Source: Hypomyces perniciosus (taxonomy: Eukaryota; Ascomycota; Sordariomycetes; Hypocreales; Hypocreaceae). Taken from it: 64,000 nt of DNA. A program made the position numbers and the translations under genes. Below, in pieces: positions 35,106-47,569 of the stretch; position 1 is the stretch's first letter, and each line of letters begins with the position of its first letter. The notes beneath the pieces were generated by a model. The model did no database searches. It was not told the origin of the DNA and worked only from the letters and a program-made list of their open reading frames with translations. Where the stretch lies: NCBI GenBank assembly GCA_008477525.1, contig SPDT01000001.1:372001-436000 (forward strand), given 5' to 3'.

Positions 35106-36027
35106 TATAGGGTCGGCCTTAGTTAAGCTGCTTTGTTTTCTCCGTGTCGTTTTTTATTCAAAGCAGTGATCACAATAATGTCAGATATCGCCAGATTGCT
35201 CTGGACATAATGCTTCTGTGCTTGATGGACCAGGCAGACAGACGCCTGCCTTGAGGCCCAGCTGCCCAACATCTCCCTACCCCGCACACCACAGCCTGGC
35301 AAGTATCTCGCATACCGAATTCTTTGGCTTCGACTTCTGGGAACAGGGGATAAAGATAGAAAGGCTGCAAGAGACCATAGCCAATACACGACAGGCTGTG
35401 GTGACGTGGTCAACCGGGAGAAAAAGTACACTAGGAAAATATAAGCTTAATATTTATACGATATGTTAAGTTAACCCTAGCATTTTTAGCATTCATTTTT
35501 ACACTACCTAGTAGATTGATGTCACTTGGTGAGGGAAATGCACTTTGTCTCTTCTCTCTTGTTCTGTTCCCCGGTTAATACTACTCCTACCCCACATGGC
35601 ATACATGCAGCATGGCCCGTGCACCATGGCGCTTCAAGCTAGTGTTATGGCGCTAGGCTGAGTGTGTGCTAGGCCCAGTTCTTTCTCTCAGCCTTGTGTA
35701 GGTACGAAACACGGCTGTTAAAATTTCGCGACATTCTGAGTTGCATCATCCATATCTTTGCGAAAGCGACGAGCGACAGCGATTGAAGGTGGACTAGACT
35801 TCCTTTGTCTTTGGCTACCATATTTTCCCGAAAGACACCTTCCGGATTTCTCGTCTCGAATCGGGAGGCACGTCCCCGTCGAGCCACGACGCGCGCAAAC
35901 TGAGGGCTACGTCGCCAACTTCAGCCTCGCCAGAACCAAACGCCAGAAACCGCTGCCGTATCTTCACATCAATAGCTGCGCCAACACCATACCCTTAATA
36001 CGCATACCGACAAACATATACATCACA
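35106..36027. promoter_or_regulatory. Divergent interval, NLR / SPF27
   Basis: 922 bp between divergent starts, with an AT-rich middle (35440-35520). A 102-codon minus-strand frame at 35123-35431 lies directly upstream of the NLR but has no motif and no splice link. No second receptor or effector gene is visible. Confidence 0.4.
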
Positions 36028-36742
36028 ATGGCCGCCCCACCAGCCTACCACGAATCACTCCCATGTACGCCCCCCCTTCCTCTCTCTTCCCCCATCCCCA
36101 AACATTAAAACTCATCTATCCACAGACATCGACCCCGAAGCCTCCCCCGAAGCACTCTCTGCCGCCCGCGCCCTCATCGCCGCCGAATCATCCGAGTCAT
36201 CCTCATCCCCCGCCCCTCTCCCTGCCCTCAAAGAGCCCTCCTTCTCCCCCGCCATCCTCACCGAGCTCACCCGCCTCTCCTCCTCCACCCCGTCCCAACC
36301 CCTCGACCTCTCCCGCTACGAAGCCCAAGACCTTCCCCCCCAACAACCCTCCTCCTCATCAGTAGAACACCTCAAACAACCCCTTTCAAACGCCTACATC
36401 TCCTCCTCATACCTCTCCTCCCGCGCCCAGAACCTCAACCTCCTCGACAAACACGGCCGCAACGCCTGGCTGCTCTCAAACTACCACCTCGAAGCCAACC
36501 TCCGAAGCCTCGAGGTCGATCTGGCCGATGCAAAACGCGAAATAGACCTTACCAACGCCGCCCGCGCACGACGCCAGAATGACGTCAAAGCAGAAATGCA
36601 AAGCCTCGAGCAGAACTGGCGCACCGGCGTCGGCAGAGTCCTCGAGACTGAGATTGCTGTGGAGGAGGTCAAGGCGCAGATCCGGGAGGAGTTGAGGAAC
36701 AGGGCTGGCGGTGGTGCTTCTGCGGAACAGGCTTCATCATGA
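36028..36742 (+). CDS. Pre-mRNA splicing factor SPF27 / BCAS2 family
   Basis: Exons 36028-36064 and 36126-36742 (61-nt intron, GTACGC...CCACAG) give 217 residues. The join forms the family start ESLPYIDPEASPEALSAARALI. The rest is helical, with a Ser/Pro-rich stretch (residues 36-65), SVEHLKQPLSNAYISSSYL, and a long C-terminal coiled coil (NLNLLDKHGRNAWLLSNYHLEA onward, ending EEVKAQIREELRNR). SPF27/BCAS2 (Cwf7 in fission yeast, Snt309-related) is a core subunit of the Prp19/NineTeen complex that activates the spliceosome. The intron after only 12 codons is C-rich and lets an overlapping proline-rich frame stay open; that frame is a shadow. Confidence 0.88.
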
Positions 36743-37379
36743 AGGATGGTTCATTTATTTCATGTCCAAAGCTGTGGATTTCATCTCGGGGCTGTCTGTA
36801 CTAAGGGTAATGGGAGTCAATCTTGGGATTAGGAAAGGCAAGTATAATCAATACTTCTAGACGGCACAACCAGGCATATAAACAAACTAGTCTTCTAGTA
36901 ACAATTCTTAAAACTATGAATGAGAAACTATGAAGGGTGTATTATTATTATTACAACATCTACTTGTAGGCCTCGAAACAAACGAAATTACAGCAAGTAT
37001 CAATGAGTGATATCCCCATGCACATCTCAGAGAAATAGTCACATTGATAACGGTATCAAACAAGGTATCTGTTCAAAGTAGACATGTCTCTCAGGAAAGC
37101 GAGGGTTGGGGGAGAGTGTGAAAAGTCCTCTCAAAACGCCGATAGTCGCCAACATTGGGCCTTTGGTAGAGCGAGCACCCATTTGCTCAAACCCGCAGTT
37201 AGACCACACAATGCAATCCAATGCCATTTCGCCCCCGTCACTCCCATAATACCAGTCTCTGGAACCATCTAAGATGCTCAATCTTCTTCCCGTGTCCGCA
37301 ATCACCTACCCTTCCGTCATTGCCATGGTCACCGCGCTTGTACCTGCACACACGTGTATAGACGATGCTCATCCACCGA
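36743..37379. other. Convergent 3' flanks, SPF27 / pkaR
   Basis: 637 bp between convergent stop codons. No RNA gene or ORF worth calling was seen. Confidence 0.4.
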
Positions 37380-38792
37380 CTACTCCTTGTGCAAGGGGTC
37401 CATTTCCTCTACTCCAGACTTGACACCCTTATACTTTGTGCGTCGCAGGATGCCCTCCACCGGACCCAACAGCCGTTGGAATGCATTCTTGCCCAGCGTT
37501 GCTACCTTGACATCCGTCGAGGCCACGACACTAGCTGCCCGCGGAGCGTCATTGAGGAGGGCCAGTTCACCAAAGAAGTCGCCCTTCTTGTAGTGCAAAA
37601 CCTTGTTGCCCTCATCACCCTTGCAGGCATCGGCCTCTCCGCTCTCCAGCAGGTAGAACGAGTATCCGGGGTCACCCTCTTTAATGATAATCTCGCCAGG
37701 GGTAAACTTCTGGGTCTCGAGGGCATCTGCAATCTTGGATCGTTCGTACGGCGTGAGTGACGAGAGGAGGGGCACTTCCTCCAAGAAACTCTCATACATC
37801 CGTCTTCGCGCAAATGTTGACTCCATCAGGATACGGCGGAATGTCACTCGGTCCAGAGCCCACAGCGTGCATCCGCCCTCTGCAGAGACAATGGTTGCGG
37901 CACGTGGCGCATTGTACATGAGTGCAAGCTCACCGAACGAGCCACCGGCCTGGATATTTCCAACCCGGTCACCCAAACCATCGGGCCCTGGTTGTATGGA
38001 TCCACTTGAGTTGACATAGACATCAAAAGAACCCTTCTCGACAATGTAGAAGTAGTCACCGGCATCTCCTTGGCTGATTACCTAATGTTACACTGTCAGC
38101 ACCGTATAAGATACCATTTGACGTGGAATAAGCACCTTGATGTCCTTAGCAGGTATGGGCTTCTCAACCAACGCGCCCAAAATCTGGGCACTTTGTTCAT
38201 CGTCGAGGTGACTGAAGAGGAAGTTTCCTTCGATGGCGCGTTTAAGCCTGTCGAGTTGCTCGGCCGACTTGTCATGTGAAGGGGGTGTCCAGTTGTCGTA
38301 GCTATCGGCACTGGGCTTGAGAGATTCCGCGGAAACGGATGTTCGACGGCCGAAGTTGTACTGGGCAGGATAGCTATCGGAGCTAGGGGGGCATCTCATA
38401 GTCGGTGGAGCCTCGCTAGATGCGTCACCCCCAAAGAACCCGGAAAACAACGGAGCCGAGCTGGGAGCAACATTCTCGTTCTCATCCTCCTCGACAACGC
38501 GGTGCATAACATTGGATGTCGTTTGGGATCGGTTGTCGCCAAAGGGGTTGGCATTGGCCCCAAAGGGGCTCGAAAAGGGATTGGACATTGCTCTCGTGCA
38601 GTTGGTCGTTGGTCTCGCAGAGCGTTTGGCTGAGCCCCGGTTTTTATAAGCAGCGAGGCTGGCTGCTCGTTCGGTTGCAAGGCGCGAGTTGAAGAAATCG
38701 GCGCAGAATTGGAGGATATCGGAAGGGCAGGTGTCGAGGACCTGCTGGTCAAGGGCTTGAATCTCATTCTTGTAAGCTTCGGGCAGAGACAT
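37380..38792 (-). CDS. pkaR: cAMP-dependent protein kinase regulatory subunit
   Basis: Exons 38136-38792 and 37380-38081 (54-nt intron, GTGCTT...CATTAG) give 452 residues. The N-terminus (MSLPEAYKNEIQALDQQVLDTCPSDILQFCADFFNSRL) is the dimerisation/docking helix bundle. A disordered linker holds the inhibitor site RRTSVSAE near residue 150; Ser at the P-site makes it a type II-like substrate inhibitor. Two cyclic-nucleotide-binding domains follow, each with the phosphate-binding cassette: FGELALMYNAPRAATIVS and FGELALLNDAPRAASVVA, both with the essential Glu and Arg. The protein binds and silences the PKA catalytic subunit until cAMP rises. All key residues are intact. The linker is rather long and includes KNRGSAKRSARPTT, which may be variable among fungi. 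Confidence 0.94.
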
Positions 38793-41501
38793 GACTAAGG
38801 AGGGACTGGGGAATAAACGATGGTATTATAAGGAGTATGATATAAAATTCGAGTAGAAAAAGTATGAAAGAAGAGGTTTGGATGGTAACGATCGGAATGA
38901 GTTGGACCTACAGCCTTCTTCTACAACAGGTCTCGGGAGCAGGCCGATATGTATCTGAAGGCTGCGAGATTGATATTAGCACAAAGCTCCAGGCAACCGG
39001 GGTTCACAATCGGCATGGCCGCATCTGAAAAAGAAAACGGGTAATTCCAAGACAGAGGGGCAATCGACAGGGCTCCTGCTGTGCACCCCCCAGCTGTGGC
39101 TGCGGTGCCCGGGAAGACCGAGATGCGAGCGAGAAGAAAGATGCATGCATGTATTACAAAACGGGGTCGCCAGAGCTCAAATGTGCGGTTTTGCTGCGAC
39201 GGTTGGGCACGCATAGAAGAAATGAAGCCAAGGCGAGGGACAGGACTGCAAACGAAGGCAGACACCGACGGCGGGCTGCAGTATGTGATGTGTGTCGGAG
39301 CAATGGCGCAGGCCAGCAACGTCATTTGCACCGCAAACGCAGCACCCCAGTCAGACGCAGGCAGAGCCGCGGGCTGCCAATGCCATGGCGGCGGAGAGTG
39401 AGTGACATACGAACAACGACAGCGGAACTTACTCGCAATCTGGAGGAAGAAGAAAAAAATAAAACAATCGTGTTTGTCGCGGCAGCGCACGCGGGGCGCA
39501 GCGGGCGGCAAGACGAGGCGAGAACAGAACCGCACCGGCTATAGAGACAAGACAAGACAAGACGAGGCTAGATAGATGATGAGAGGAGGTGGGAGGAATA
39601 GCGCAGCGCGGGAGGAGGGGTCGTGAGACGGTTGGACGGATCCGATAGACCACCGGTGCGTTCAGATCGACCCAGGGACAATACAAACAAGAAAAAAAGA
39701 GGAGAGGAGATTGGTCCGGGAGGGCTGCACGGTGGTCAGTGTGGAGAAGAGGCGACGAGCAGGGAGGCGTGTTGGAGATAGTACTCGTATGTAGTCTGAG
39801 GGTTTGTAGGCGTTTGGTTGGGTTGGGGCGGTGATGTTTGATGATGGTGATGAAATGCGCGAAGAGGACGAGCTATAATAGCAGCCCACTATTACCAGCA
39901 ACCGCAGAGCAGCAGTAGGCAATCGCAGCAAGCAATACGACTACTACTAGTAGTAGTAGCAGCAACGCACCGAGGAAGCAGCCCAGCCAGCAGGTGGGGA
40001 GGCGAAAGGAACCAAACGTCGAAGCGAAAGGGAGCGCGTACGGAGCAGCTATGCGGATCTGAGAGCCCCGAGGAAGCTTTCTAGAAGCGGCGCACGGTTC
40101 TGCAGGCGGCCCCGAACCCCCTCACAGTCCCTAGTCTCCTCTTTGGAAGCTCTCCACCCTTTCCTGCGCTGTTCCGTCGGCCTTGGCTTGACCCTTCTCT
40201 GCAGCTGTGCAGCGCATCTTGGACGTCACAAATGCTAGGGATGTGAGACCCCTCATCTCGGAACATTTTTGGTGAAATTTTAATTTTTTAGGCCTAACAG
40301 CACCCTGTAGAACCTGTGAACGTTAATACTGGGCATCACCGACTCAATAGTCAGGCCAGTAAGCACCTAGGTAGCCAATCCTGGGAGTTTTTTTCTTTCT
40401 TTTTTTGTTCTTTTCTTCTTCTCTTTTTTCTCTCAACATTAATGGCTGTTCGGAAGTTATCAACCAAGTACCACGATAATACTGCATTCGTACTCGGATG
40501 TAGATAACATGGATCTGGCTGCGTGCGTTGTTTATCGGTGACGTCGTGGCTACTCTAGTGGCGACAAACGCAATGGAATGAATGCATGGACTTGCTTCGT
40601 ACCACAAGCCGTGAGAGTATCCAAGTTTATCTACCGCAACTACGAAGTAGCCTCATCAATATACGGAAATTGAAGGATACCAACATAAGCCACGACCAAG
40701 TGCTAATAGAGCAACCCGATTAATTCAAAATACATGATAGAAAAACCATCAATGCCTACACAGCTGAACAGGCCGAGGCCCAACACTCGACATCCCTGGA
40801 TCCATGATCCCGGTACGGAGTACGAAGTACACGCGATCTGCTCAACAACTGCCGGCAGCTCCACAATCCAATCCCAATCCTATTAATCCTAATCCCAATC
40901 TCAAGCACTTCGCGTCTCGTCGCAGCGACAACTCCGCTCTCACTCACACACACACTCTCTCTCTCTCTGCATTAAAAATCTGAATTGATAGGTACTGCCC
41001 GAATGGTTACCTATCCTGCCTCCGACTGCTGTATCCGACTTATTTGGATGTATGTACATATAGTCCAGCTTGTCTCTTCGGCATCCGCCCTATTCCCAGG
41101 GTATCGTTTCCATACAAATACATAAAGCAGCCAAACTGTGATCCTCCAGCGATTTAAGTAGTAATAGAGAGGCAGTAGTAGTCCAACAACGCCTGGTGCG
41201 CCCCTGACCAAAAAGAATAAGCCAAGCAAGAAAGAACAAGCAAGAAACAGGGGGAGACACAATAGCAGAGGCATCGACCCGTTCTCTGTGCCCAAAGTGG
41301 ACGATGCCAGTGCGGATGCGTTCCATCCCTTCATCTGATACGGATGCCACGTCAAACGCCGAGTCCCTTGAGCCGTTGATGCACCGTCACCACATAATCT
41401 ATCGAAACCCCCAAGCTCCTCGTCATATCAGGGGTAGTATTCGGCATCGCCGTCGACTTTCGTTTGTATTCGACCCGAACCGAGACCGACCACCCGCCAT
41501 T
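38793..41501. other. 2.7 kb intergenic, pkaR promoter side
   Basis: The pkaR upstream region is purine-rich on the plus strand (pyrimidine-rich in pkaR sense), consistent with a long 5' leader. An ACAAG repeat lies at about 39543-39565 and an ACT/AGT repeat near 39930-39960. CA and CT dinucleotide runs lie near 40940-40970. TACGAAGTA is at 40641 and the pair TACGGAGTA/TACGAAGTA overlaps at 40814-40829. The 204-codon minus frame at 38921-39535 is judged spurious. Confidence 0.4.
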
Positions 41502-43021
41502 TCATGATCCTACGGCAAGACATGAATCGAGGACATTATCCAACATATCCATGTCTTGGCCTTCTGCACCTTCCCACCATATCTCGTTATCAATGTCCAT
41601 GGCGTCGGGATGGATGCCATTAGGCAATTCATGTCTCACGTTGCCATTGGTCAATGAAGTAAGCTCCTCAACGGGCTCCATGGGCTTTTCGCCGTTGATC
41701 CAGGTGTAATCATCCCAGTTCTCCAGCTCGCCGTCCCGGTAGCCGTATAGTATTTGTGCTGTGACAATTGGGAACTGGGACATTCCAGAATCGGCCATCT
41801 CTAGAGCAACCCGTACATCCGCCATACCCAGGGGTCCTCGCTCACTGGCAGCTTTGGACTCAATCGGCAATAGGCCGGCCTTGTCTCGAGTAACCTCGCC
41901 GCGTAGAGCCGCATCCTCTTCACGATGCAGCTGTCGTCTATACTTGTGTGTTTGTATCCATGTCGTTCCTACCCCAAAGCCTGCGCTGGCAGAGTCCCCA
42001 GGCCCGTTACTTCGGGTACGGCTGAATATTTGCGTCAAAACTTCTTTGATAAAAGTCTCAGTCGCGACCGACATGAGATGCGATGCCTCTGGTGCATGAC
42101 CATTCACAAGCCCGGCTTCGTAGCAAAAGGGGAGCATTCGGCCCGTGATGAGACTCATGTCTGGGAACTCTCCAGATTCCACGGCCAGAGGCTGGGTAAA
42201 TCGCTTGCGAATCTCCAAATCAAAGTCTGGTATGAGTGTAAGACATAAATCTCATTGCAGGACTCGAAAATCCACTGACTCATCTTGTTGATACCTCCCG
42301 CTGCGCTAGGAGGCACATCCGCCACCACTGACGGTTTACGGTGTGTTTCTGCGAATACGTTGGAGAGGCTTTCGTGTGGGTCATACTTTTGATCATGTTA
42401 GAGCAAATTGTAGCAAGAGGCTTTCGTGATGAACTGACATCGTTGTGTACGAGCTCCTTGATGCGCCGCCGATCCCGCGCGGGTAGTTGCATCACCTCGC
42501 CCTTTAACCTCCGTTCCGCTGCGTCACCCGACACAGGTTTGCTGCCCGCCGTCGCAGTGGGCTTGTCGTTAGCACTGACCCATGGCGCGAGGCCTTGGTC
42601 GGGCATCTCTCGGGTGACATTGCCGTAGATAGCAGCAAAGAGCTGGTTGTGTAGATGGTCTTTCTCTCCATTTGGCGATGAGAGGATAGGGTCGATGCGG
42701 CTTGAATACTCGGCTTGGTTAAGGCGACCTGTCAAAATACTTAGCATTATTCTCTGACGTGTAAGTCCACCATATACGTGGATCTATACCGGTTAGAAAC
42801 TCAGTGGTGGATTCTTTATAGACCAGCCATTGTTCAGGGCCAATAGCCGACTTCAGTGCAGTATATAGCGGTTCGAGGTCAATTCGGACCGGAATTATCT
42901 GGCTTGTCTTGGCTGGCTTCTGGGGGCCCGATGCCGTGACTGAGAGACTCTTTGTTGATAAGATAGGGGTTGAGAGGCTGACGGACGGACGGCTCAAGGC
43001 CGCGGGGTCGATGTCGGGCAT
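41502..43021 (-). CDS. hfi1: SAGA complex core subunit Ada1/Hfi1
   Basis: Four exons (42790-43021, 42439-42728, 42280-42385, 41502-42226) give 450 residues. The three introns of 61, 53 and 53 nt have GTATAG, GTCAGT and GTCAGT donors. The N-terminal core ([32 protein letters not shown] then [15 protein letters not shown]) and [19 protein letters not shown] are the SAGA-Tad1 signature. The region [19 protein letters not shown] resembles the histone-fold part, and the C-terminus is acidic (EWDD-type segments, [10 protein letters not shown]). In yeast Ada1 pairs with Taf12 through a histone fold and is needed to hold SAGA together. It is divergent from GCP3 over 543 bp. Confidence 0.88.
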
Positions 43022-43564
43022 CGTGGATCGCGGAAATCAATGCAGTGGTCGCGTGCGGCGAAATGGCGGCGCGCGACGCGAAAGAAGAAACATCAGTATG
43101 AGAAACGAACGAGAAACGTCATGCGATCGTGGCTATGTAGTTATCTTGATGATCCGGGCATCGTGGAACCGTAAAGTTGATGCCGATTGTTCTGCTGACT
43201 GGACGGTTGACGTTTAGGAAGGGGCTTGGTGGTTGGAGTGAGGTCGAAATTTTGCCGAGAGAATGACGGACACAGAAGGGCTGAGGCTGGAGGAGACGTA
43301 GTTGGTACCCAGCCACTGTACTGGGCACCACTGAATGCTAAGGTTTCAGCTATGTACCTAAGTGCATCCGCCCCAAAGCGTCTGACATCCCACCTCTGGA
43401 AATATGGTCGCGTTCACTCCGCGTCTCGAGCAACTTCCAACCTTTACATCACATGCATAATTGCCGATATCAGCGTTAAAGAGCAGCGTCTGCAATTGCC
43501 TGGTTCCAGGTTTCATACTATCTTCCAATTCGGGTGACTTGTCGCCACTTGCGACGATGCAGCC
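43022..43564. promoter_or_regulatory. Divergent promoter interval, HFI1 / GCP3
   Basis: 543 bp between start codons of two housekeeping genes transcribed away from each other. No TATA box and no TACGGAGTA-type motif noticed. Confidence 0.45.
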
Positions 43565-46271
43565 ATGGCGCCAGACCGCGTCAACAATACAATCCACAAC
43601 CTGATAGTGCACATAATCCCCACCGATCCAAACGAGGACCCAGGCGCTGCACAAGCACGACATGACACATGTTACGAGCTTGTCAAGAACATCATCGAAA
43701 GGTGAGGGGCTGTTCCTATCCTCTGGGAGTCCTTCCTACGAAAGAACAACGTGCTAACTCCCACTGAGCCCTCCGAGTCCCGCCATCTCCTCAGATATCA
43801 ACCATGCCGCCGACCTCATCAAACGAAAACTCATTCAGAGTAACCCCAGCCATGCGCTGAGATTTGCGGACCTCTACTCCAGACTGCTGGCAGTCCCTAT
43901 CCTTCAAAAGAAATGGGCGATTTTATATCTCCTCTACTCTCTCTCCGATTCTCCAGATCCCAATGAGCCCCTTCCGCTGAACCTCGTCAAACCGTCGGCG
44001 CCAAACTATCGAGATGCTGTAAACCGGGACGCAATAAAAAGACACTCGCGGGCTCGCTCAAAAGCGTCAACTCCTGCGACAAGATCTGAAGAGGACCAGG
44101 TGAGAGATTCGAGAGCCTCTCCCCAGCTTGAGGAGCCACGGAAGGCTCAGCCTCCAAAGGAAACGAAACAGGGCCAAAATGAAAAGCAACCTCAGAGTGA
44201 GGCGCCCAAAAGAGACGTGTCTATGAAATCAACCCTACTTGCCAGCAACTACACTGATATCGAGCCATCCGAGATTGCCATTCTGCGGGATCTGCCATTC
44301 ACCCTCCAGGGTGTGTCATCCGCCACTCTGCCCTTTGAAAACGATAGTCTGAAGCTTCCTGCAACCCTGCCACTGCCATTGATATCTATTCTGCATACTT
44401 TGGCTGAACCTTCTCTTTTGTACCGTCGCCTTGATGCATTCTGCCAGAGTCCTGCCCAGGGTCTCTTGAAGCAAAGTCTGCGCTCCGCCATTGGCAACGA
44501 ACTACGGTCGTATCTGACACTACTTGCCACACTTGAGAGCCAGATTCGAAAAGCATTGTCTTCGTTGGATGAATCTGCGCCACGCGGGGGCATTGGCAAG
44601 GCCGGCGTCACACTCAAGCGATGCGTGGTATGGACGCGGGAAGCGACCATGGGTCTAAGATTGATGTGCCTCATCGCTGAGAAATCCGAGAGCAAGAGGG
44701 GTGGCCAACTAATTTCTTTAATACACGGTTTCGCTTCCTCTAATGGAGACCCCGTGGTTGCAGCCTTTGCCGAGCGCGTATTGGGGAGTTTTACTCGGCC
44801 ATTTTACGATATCCTGAGACATTGGATCTACGACGGAGAGCTATCGGACCCGTTTCAGGAGTTTTTTGTTAGGCCAAAGCCTGAAAGCGATGAAACCCAG
44901 ACAAAAGGAGCAGGCAATGTGTGGGAAGACAAATATGACATCGACAAAGAAATGATTCCGACAATCATTTCGGAGGATTTTGCTCAGAAAATATTCTTGA
45001 TTGGCAAATCCTTGAATTTCATTCGACACAGCTGCGGTGACTCTTTGTGGGTTGAAGAATATTCCAAAGCTGCCTCGAAAGAGTTGAGGTATGGCAATAC
45101 TGCAACAGTTGAAGCATGGATCGACGAAGCGTATAAGACAACTATGAGACGCTTGATGGATCTAATGGAAAATAAATTCAACATGTTTGCCCATCTGCAA
45201 GCTCTGAAGGACTATCTTCTGCTGGGCCAGGGAGACTTCATTGCACTCCTTATGGAATGTCTTGCTCCCAATTTGGATCGTCCCGCCGGGGCGCAATACC
45301 GGCATACTCTTACGGCTCAATTGGAGCACGCGATTCGTGGTTCGAATGCTCAATACGACTCACCTGAAGTACTACGGCGATTGGATGCGCGAATGCTACA
45401 GTTATCTCACGGCGATATAGGATGGGATTGCTTCACTCTTGAGTATAAGATTGATGCCCCCATCGATGTGGTTGTGACGGACTGGGGGAACCGACAGTAC
45501 CTCAAAGTGTTCAATTTTCTGTGGCGGATCAAGCGGGTCGAATTCGCCCTATTATCAACATGGAGAGAGTGCATGACTGGTTCTCGTAGAGTGCTACAGA
45601 ACCCGAATCCAGTTGTGGCGCAAACGTGGAAATCGACACGAGGTGTTCTCGCTGAGATGATCCACTTTGTGGGCCAGCTGCAATACTATATCCTTTTCGA
45701 GGTCATCGAATCCTCCTGGGGTGAGCTCCAAAGGAGGATCCGGAAGGAGGACTGCACACTTGATGATGTTATCAAGGCTCATTCGCGCTATCTGGAGGAT
45801 ATTACACATAAAGGTTTGCTTGGACCAAAGCAAGGGAAGCATGCTACAGACGACAAGAAGGAAAGCAAGGAAAAGGGGTATCTCGAACAGCTTAGCGAGA
45901 TTATTAGCTTCATGCTTCAGTACCGGGATACAATTACCGGACTCTACGGTTGGACCAGCACGGAGTTTACTCGACGTCAGGAGGCCGAACTGCGGAGCAT
46001 GACACGCCGCGACGATGATGCTAGTGTGCTGTCATCTGGCAATGTGCCATCAGAGTTCCCTGCCCTACAGGAGCGGCTAAAACATCTCGGGACGTCGTTC
46101 CGGACGCGGTTGCAGATCCTGCTAGGGGACCTGGCATATCAGCCAGATGTAGATATGAGATTCCTTGGTGTTGCGATGAACTTCAACGATGTGTATCAGC
46201 CAGCGAGGAGGAAGGCCAAGGTTGTGCAGACGAGTGGTACAGCTACGTCGGCGAGTGCTTCCAAGGGCTGA
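43565..46271 (+). CDS. spc98: Gamma-tubulin complex component 3 (GCP3/Spc98)
   Basis: Exons 43565-43701 and 43769-46271 (67-nt intron, GTGAGG...CACTGAG) give 879 residues. The join produces KNIIE-RSPPSPAISS-type sequence in frame (coding AGC-CCT-CCG across the junction). The N-terminal extension with LLAVPILQKKWAILYLLYSLSDSPDP matches the GCP3-specific region that binds Mozart1/GCP partners. GRIP1-like part: EIAILRDLPFTLQGVSSATLPF. GRIP2 part: gamma-tubulin-binding C-terminal bundle including YFNFLWRIKRVEFALLSTW-like VFNFLWRIKRVEFALLSTW and terminal FLGVAMNFNDVYQ. With GCP2 it forms the gamma-tubulin small complex that nucleates microtubules at spindle pole bodies. Size is normal for filamentous fungi. 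Confidence 0.92.
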
Positions 46272-46909
46272 GGTCGTGATGACGATGGTTTAAGCTACAT
46301 TTGTATTAGATTCTGCCTACGTGAGTAGTAGCGCCTAGTAGTTAATGACGATATGATATGCATGACCTGATGGGTTTATGGGACCCGGGCGACACTTCAA
46401 TGCACAGAGCTTGGGTTGTGCAAGCCATAGATAGATAGCCTGGAACGGCGATGTTACATGTAGCATATCCAGGTATATGTTCAAAGGTTACGGATGGTAG
46501 CACATCATGTGTAAGAACAGTCCTTGGCCTCCCTTGAAAATGTAGTATCTGGATTCAAGTTCAACATAGTGGCAAATTCGATGTTTGAACTTTGAAACGC
46601 CATGACCGATACGAAATACCATATACTGACTGCATTCTAGTCTCGCCCAATGTCTCGTATATCACGACTTCAACCCGCAGATCTATAACCATATCCAGGT
46701 TTTTTACTTACATGGCATGTATGTCAGGTCCCTTGGTTTTTCCAACCAGAGCCCCTTTGCCTGTCGAAACTGCGTCACTATCTGTTGCGACACATGTAGG
46801 GAGAAAAGATCAATATGACATGTAACAAAAAAGGACGTTGATGCAAAGATGCGAGTCTCACTTGCTTCCTTGATCCGGTAACCGGGACTGTGGGGATCAT
46901 TTCGGATCA

Positions 46910-46929
46910 TACGGAGTACATACTCCGTA
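46910..46929. repeat. Inverted pair of the TACGGAGTA motif
   Basis: TACGGAGTA and its complement TACTCCGTA are separated by 2 nt, forming a perfect hairpin-capable unit in intergenic DNA. Confidence 0.9.
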
Positions 46930-47542
46930 GTATTCGTATGTGCATCCGGAATACATGCTTCCGATATACTAGTATTATGTGTCCCTGGATTTCTCTTTTC
47001 TTTTTTTCCCACCCTCTAGAATTTCTCCCCCTTCCCGTTTAACACCGGCTCTATTCTATCGAGCCTTGATGCATCGTGATTCGTGCGGCTTACACTCTGC
47101 ATGCCCCCAGCTTTGTATAAAGTCTTTATTGGTTCTTCATCGACCGGCCGCCTTAGCGCTATGATATATTTTTTTCACCCTGACAACATTCGATAGACGA
47201 ACGAGAAGTGAAGGATATGATGGCACGCCCCTGTACTTTCGTTTGTCGTCCTACCGTCAGACAATCATGAATCATCACACCGGGAAGGGACAAAAAAAGG
47301 GGCGAAAGGATCATGAATGAGACAAATGGATGACTTGCAGCTCCCCCTGTAACGATTTGTAACGCGCAACCATGACGGCCACGCGGCTGTTCCCTTGCAA
47401 ATATCCACCCGGAGACGAAGGGGTGCTATCGCCGGATTGCCGTAGGACGAGGACGGGGACACAGATATAGAGGATGGCATGTATTTTTTTTTGTTTAGGT
47501 TTTTCTGGAGATGTGAGACAGACTGTCAGAGATGGCGACTCA

Positions 47543-47569
47543 TGTCCGCAGTGTCCGCAGTGTCCGCAG
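47543..47569. repeat. 9-bp tandem repeat, three units
   Basis: Three perfect copies of TGTCCGCAG in intergenic DNA. Confidence 0.9.

Noticed and set aside
36063..36365. Proline-rich 100-codon frame overlapping SPF27
   Set aside because: Out-of-frame reading of the C-rich first intron and Ser/Pro-coding exon; SPF27 explains the sequence.
38921..39535. 204-codon minus-strand open frame upstream of pkaR
   Set aside because: Composition is low complexity with Phe runs from a poly-A/T tract, and there is no domain. It more likely lies in the pkaR promoter or leader.
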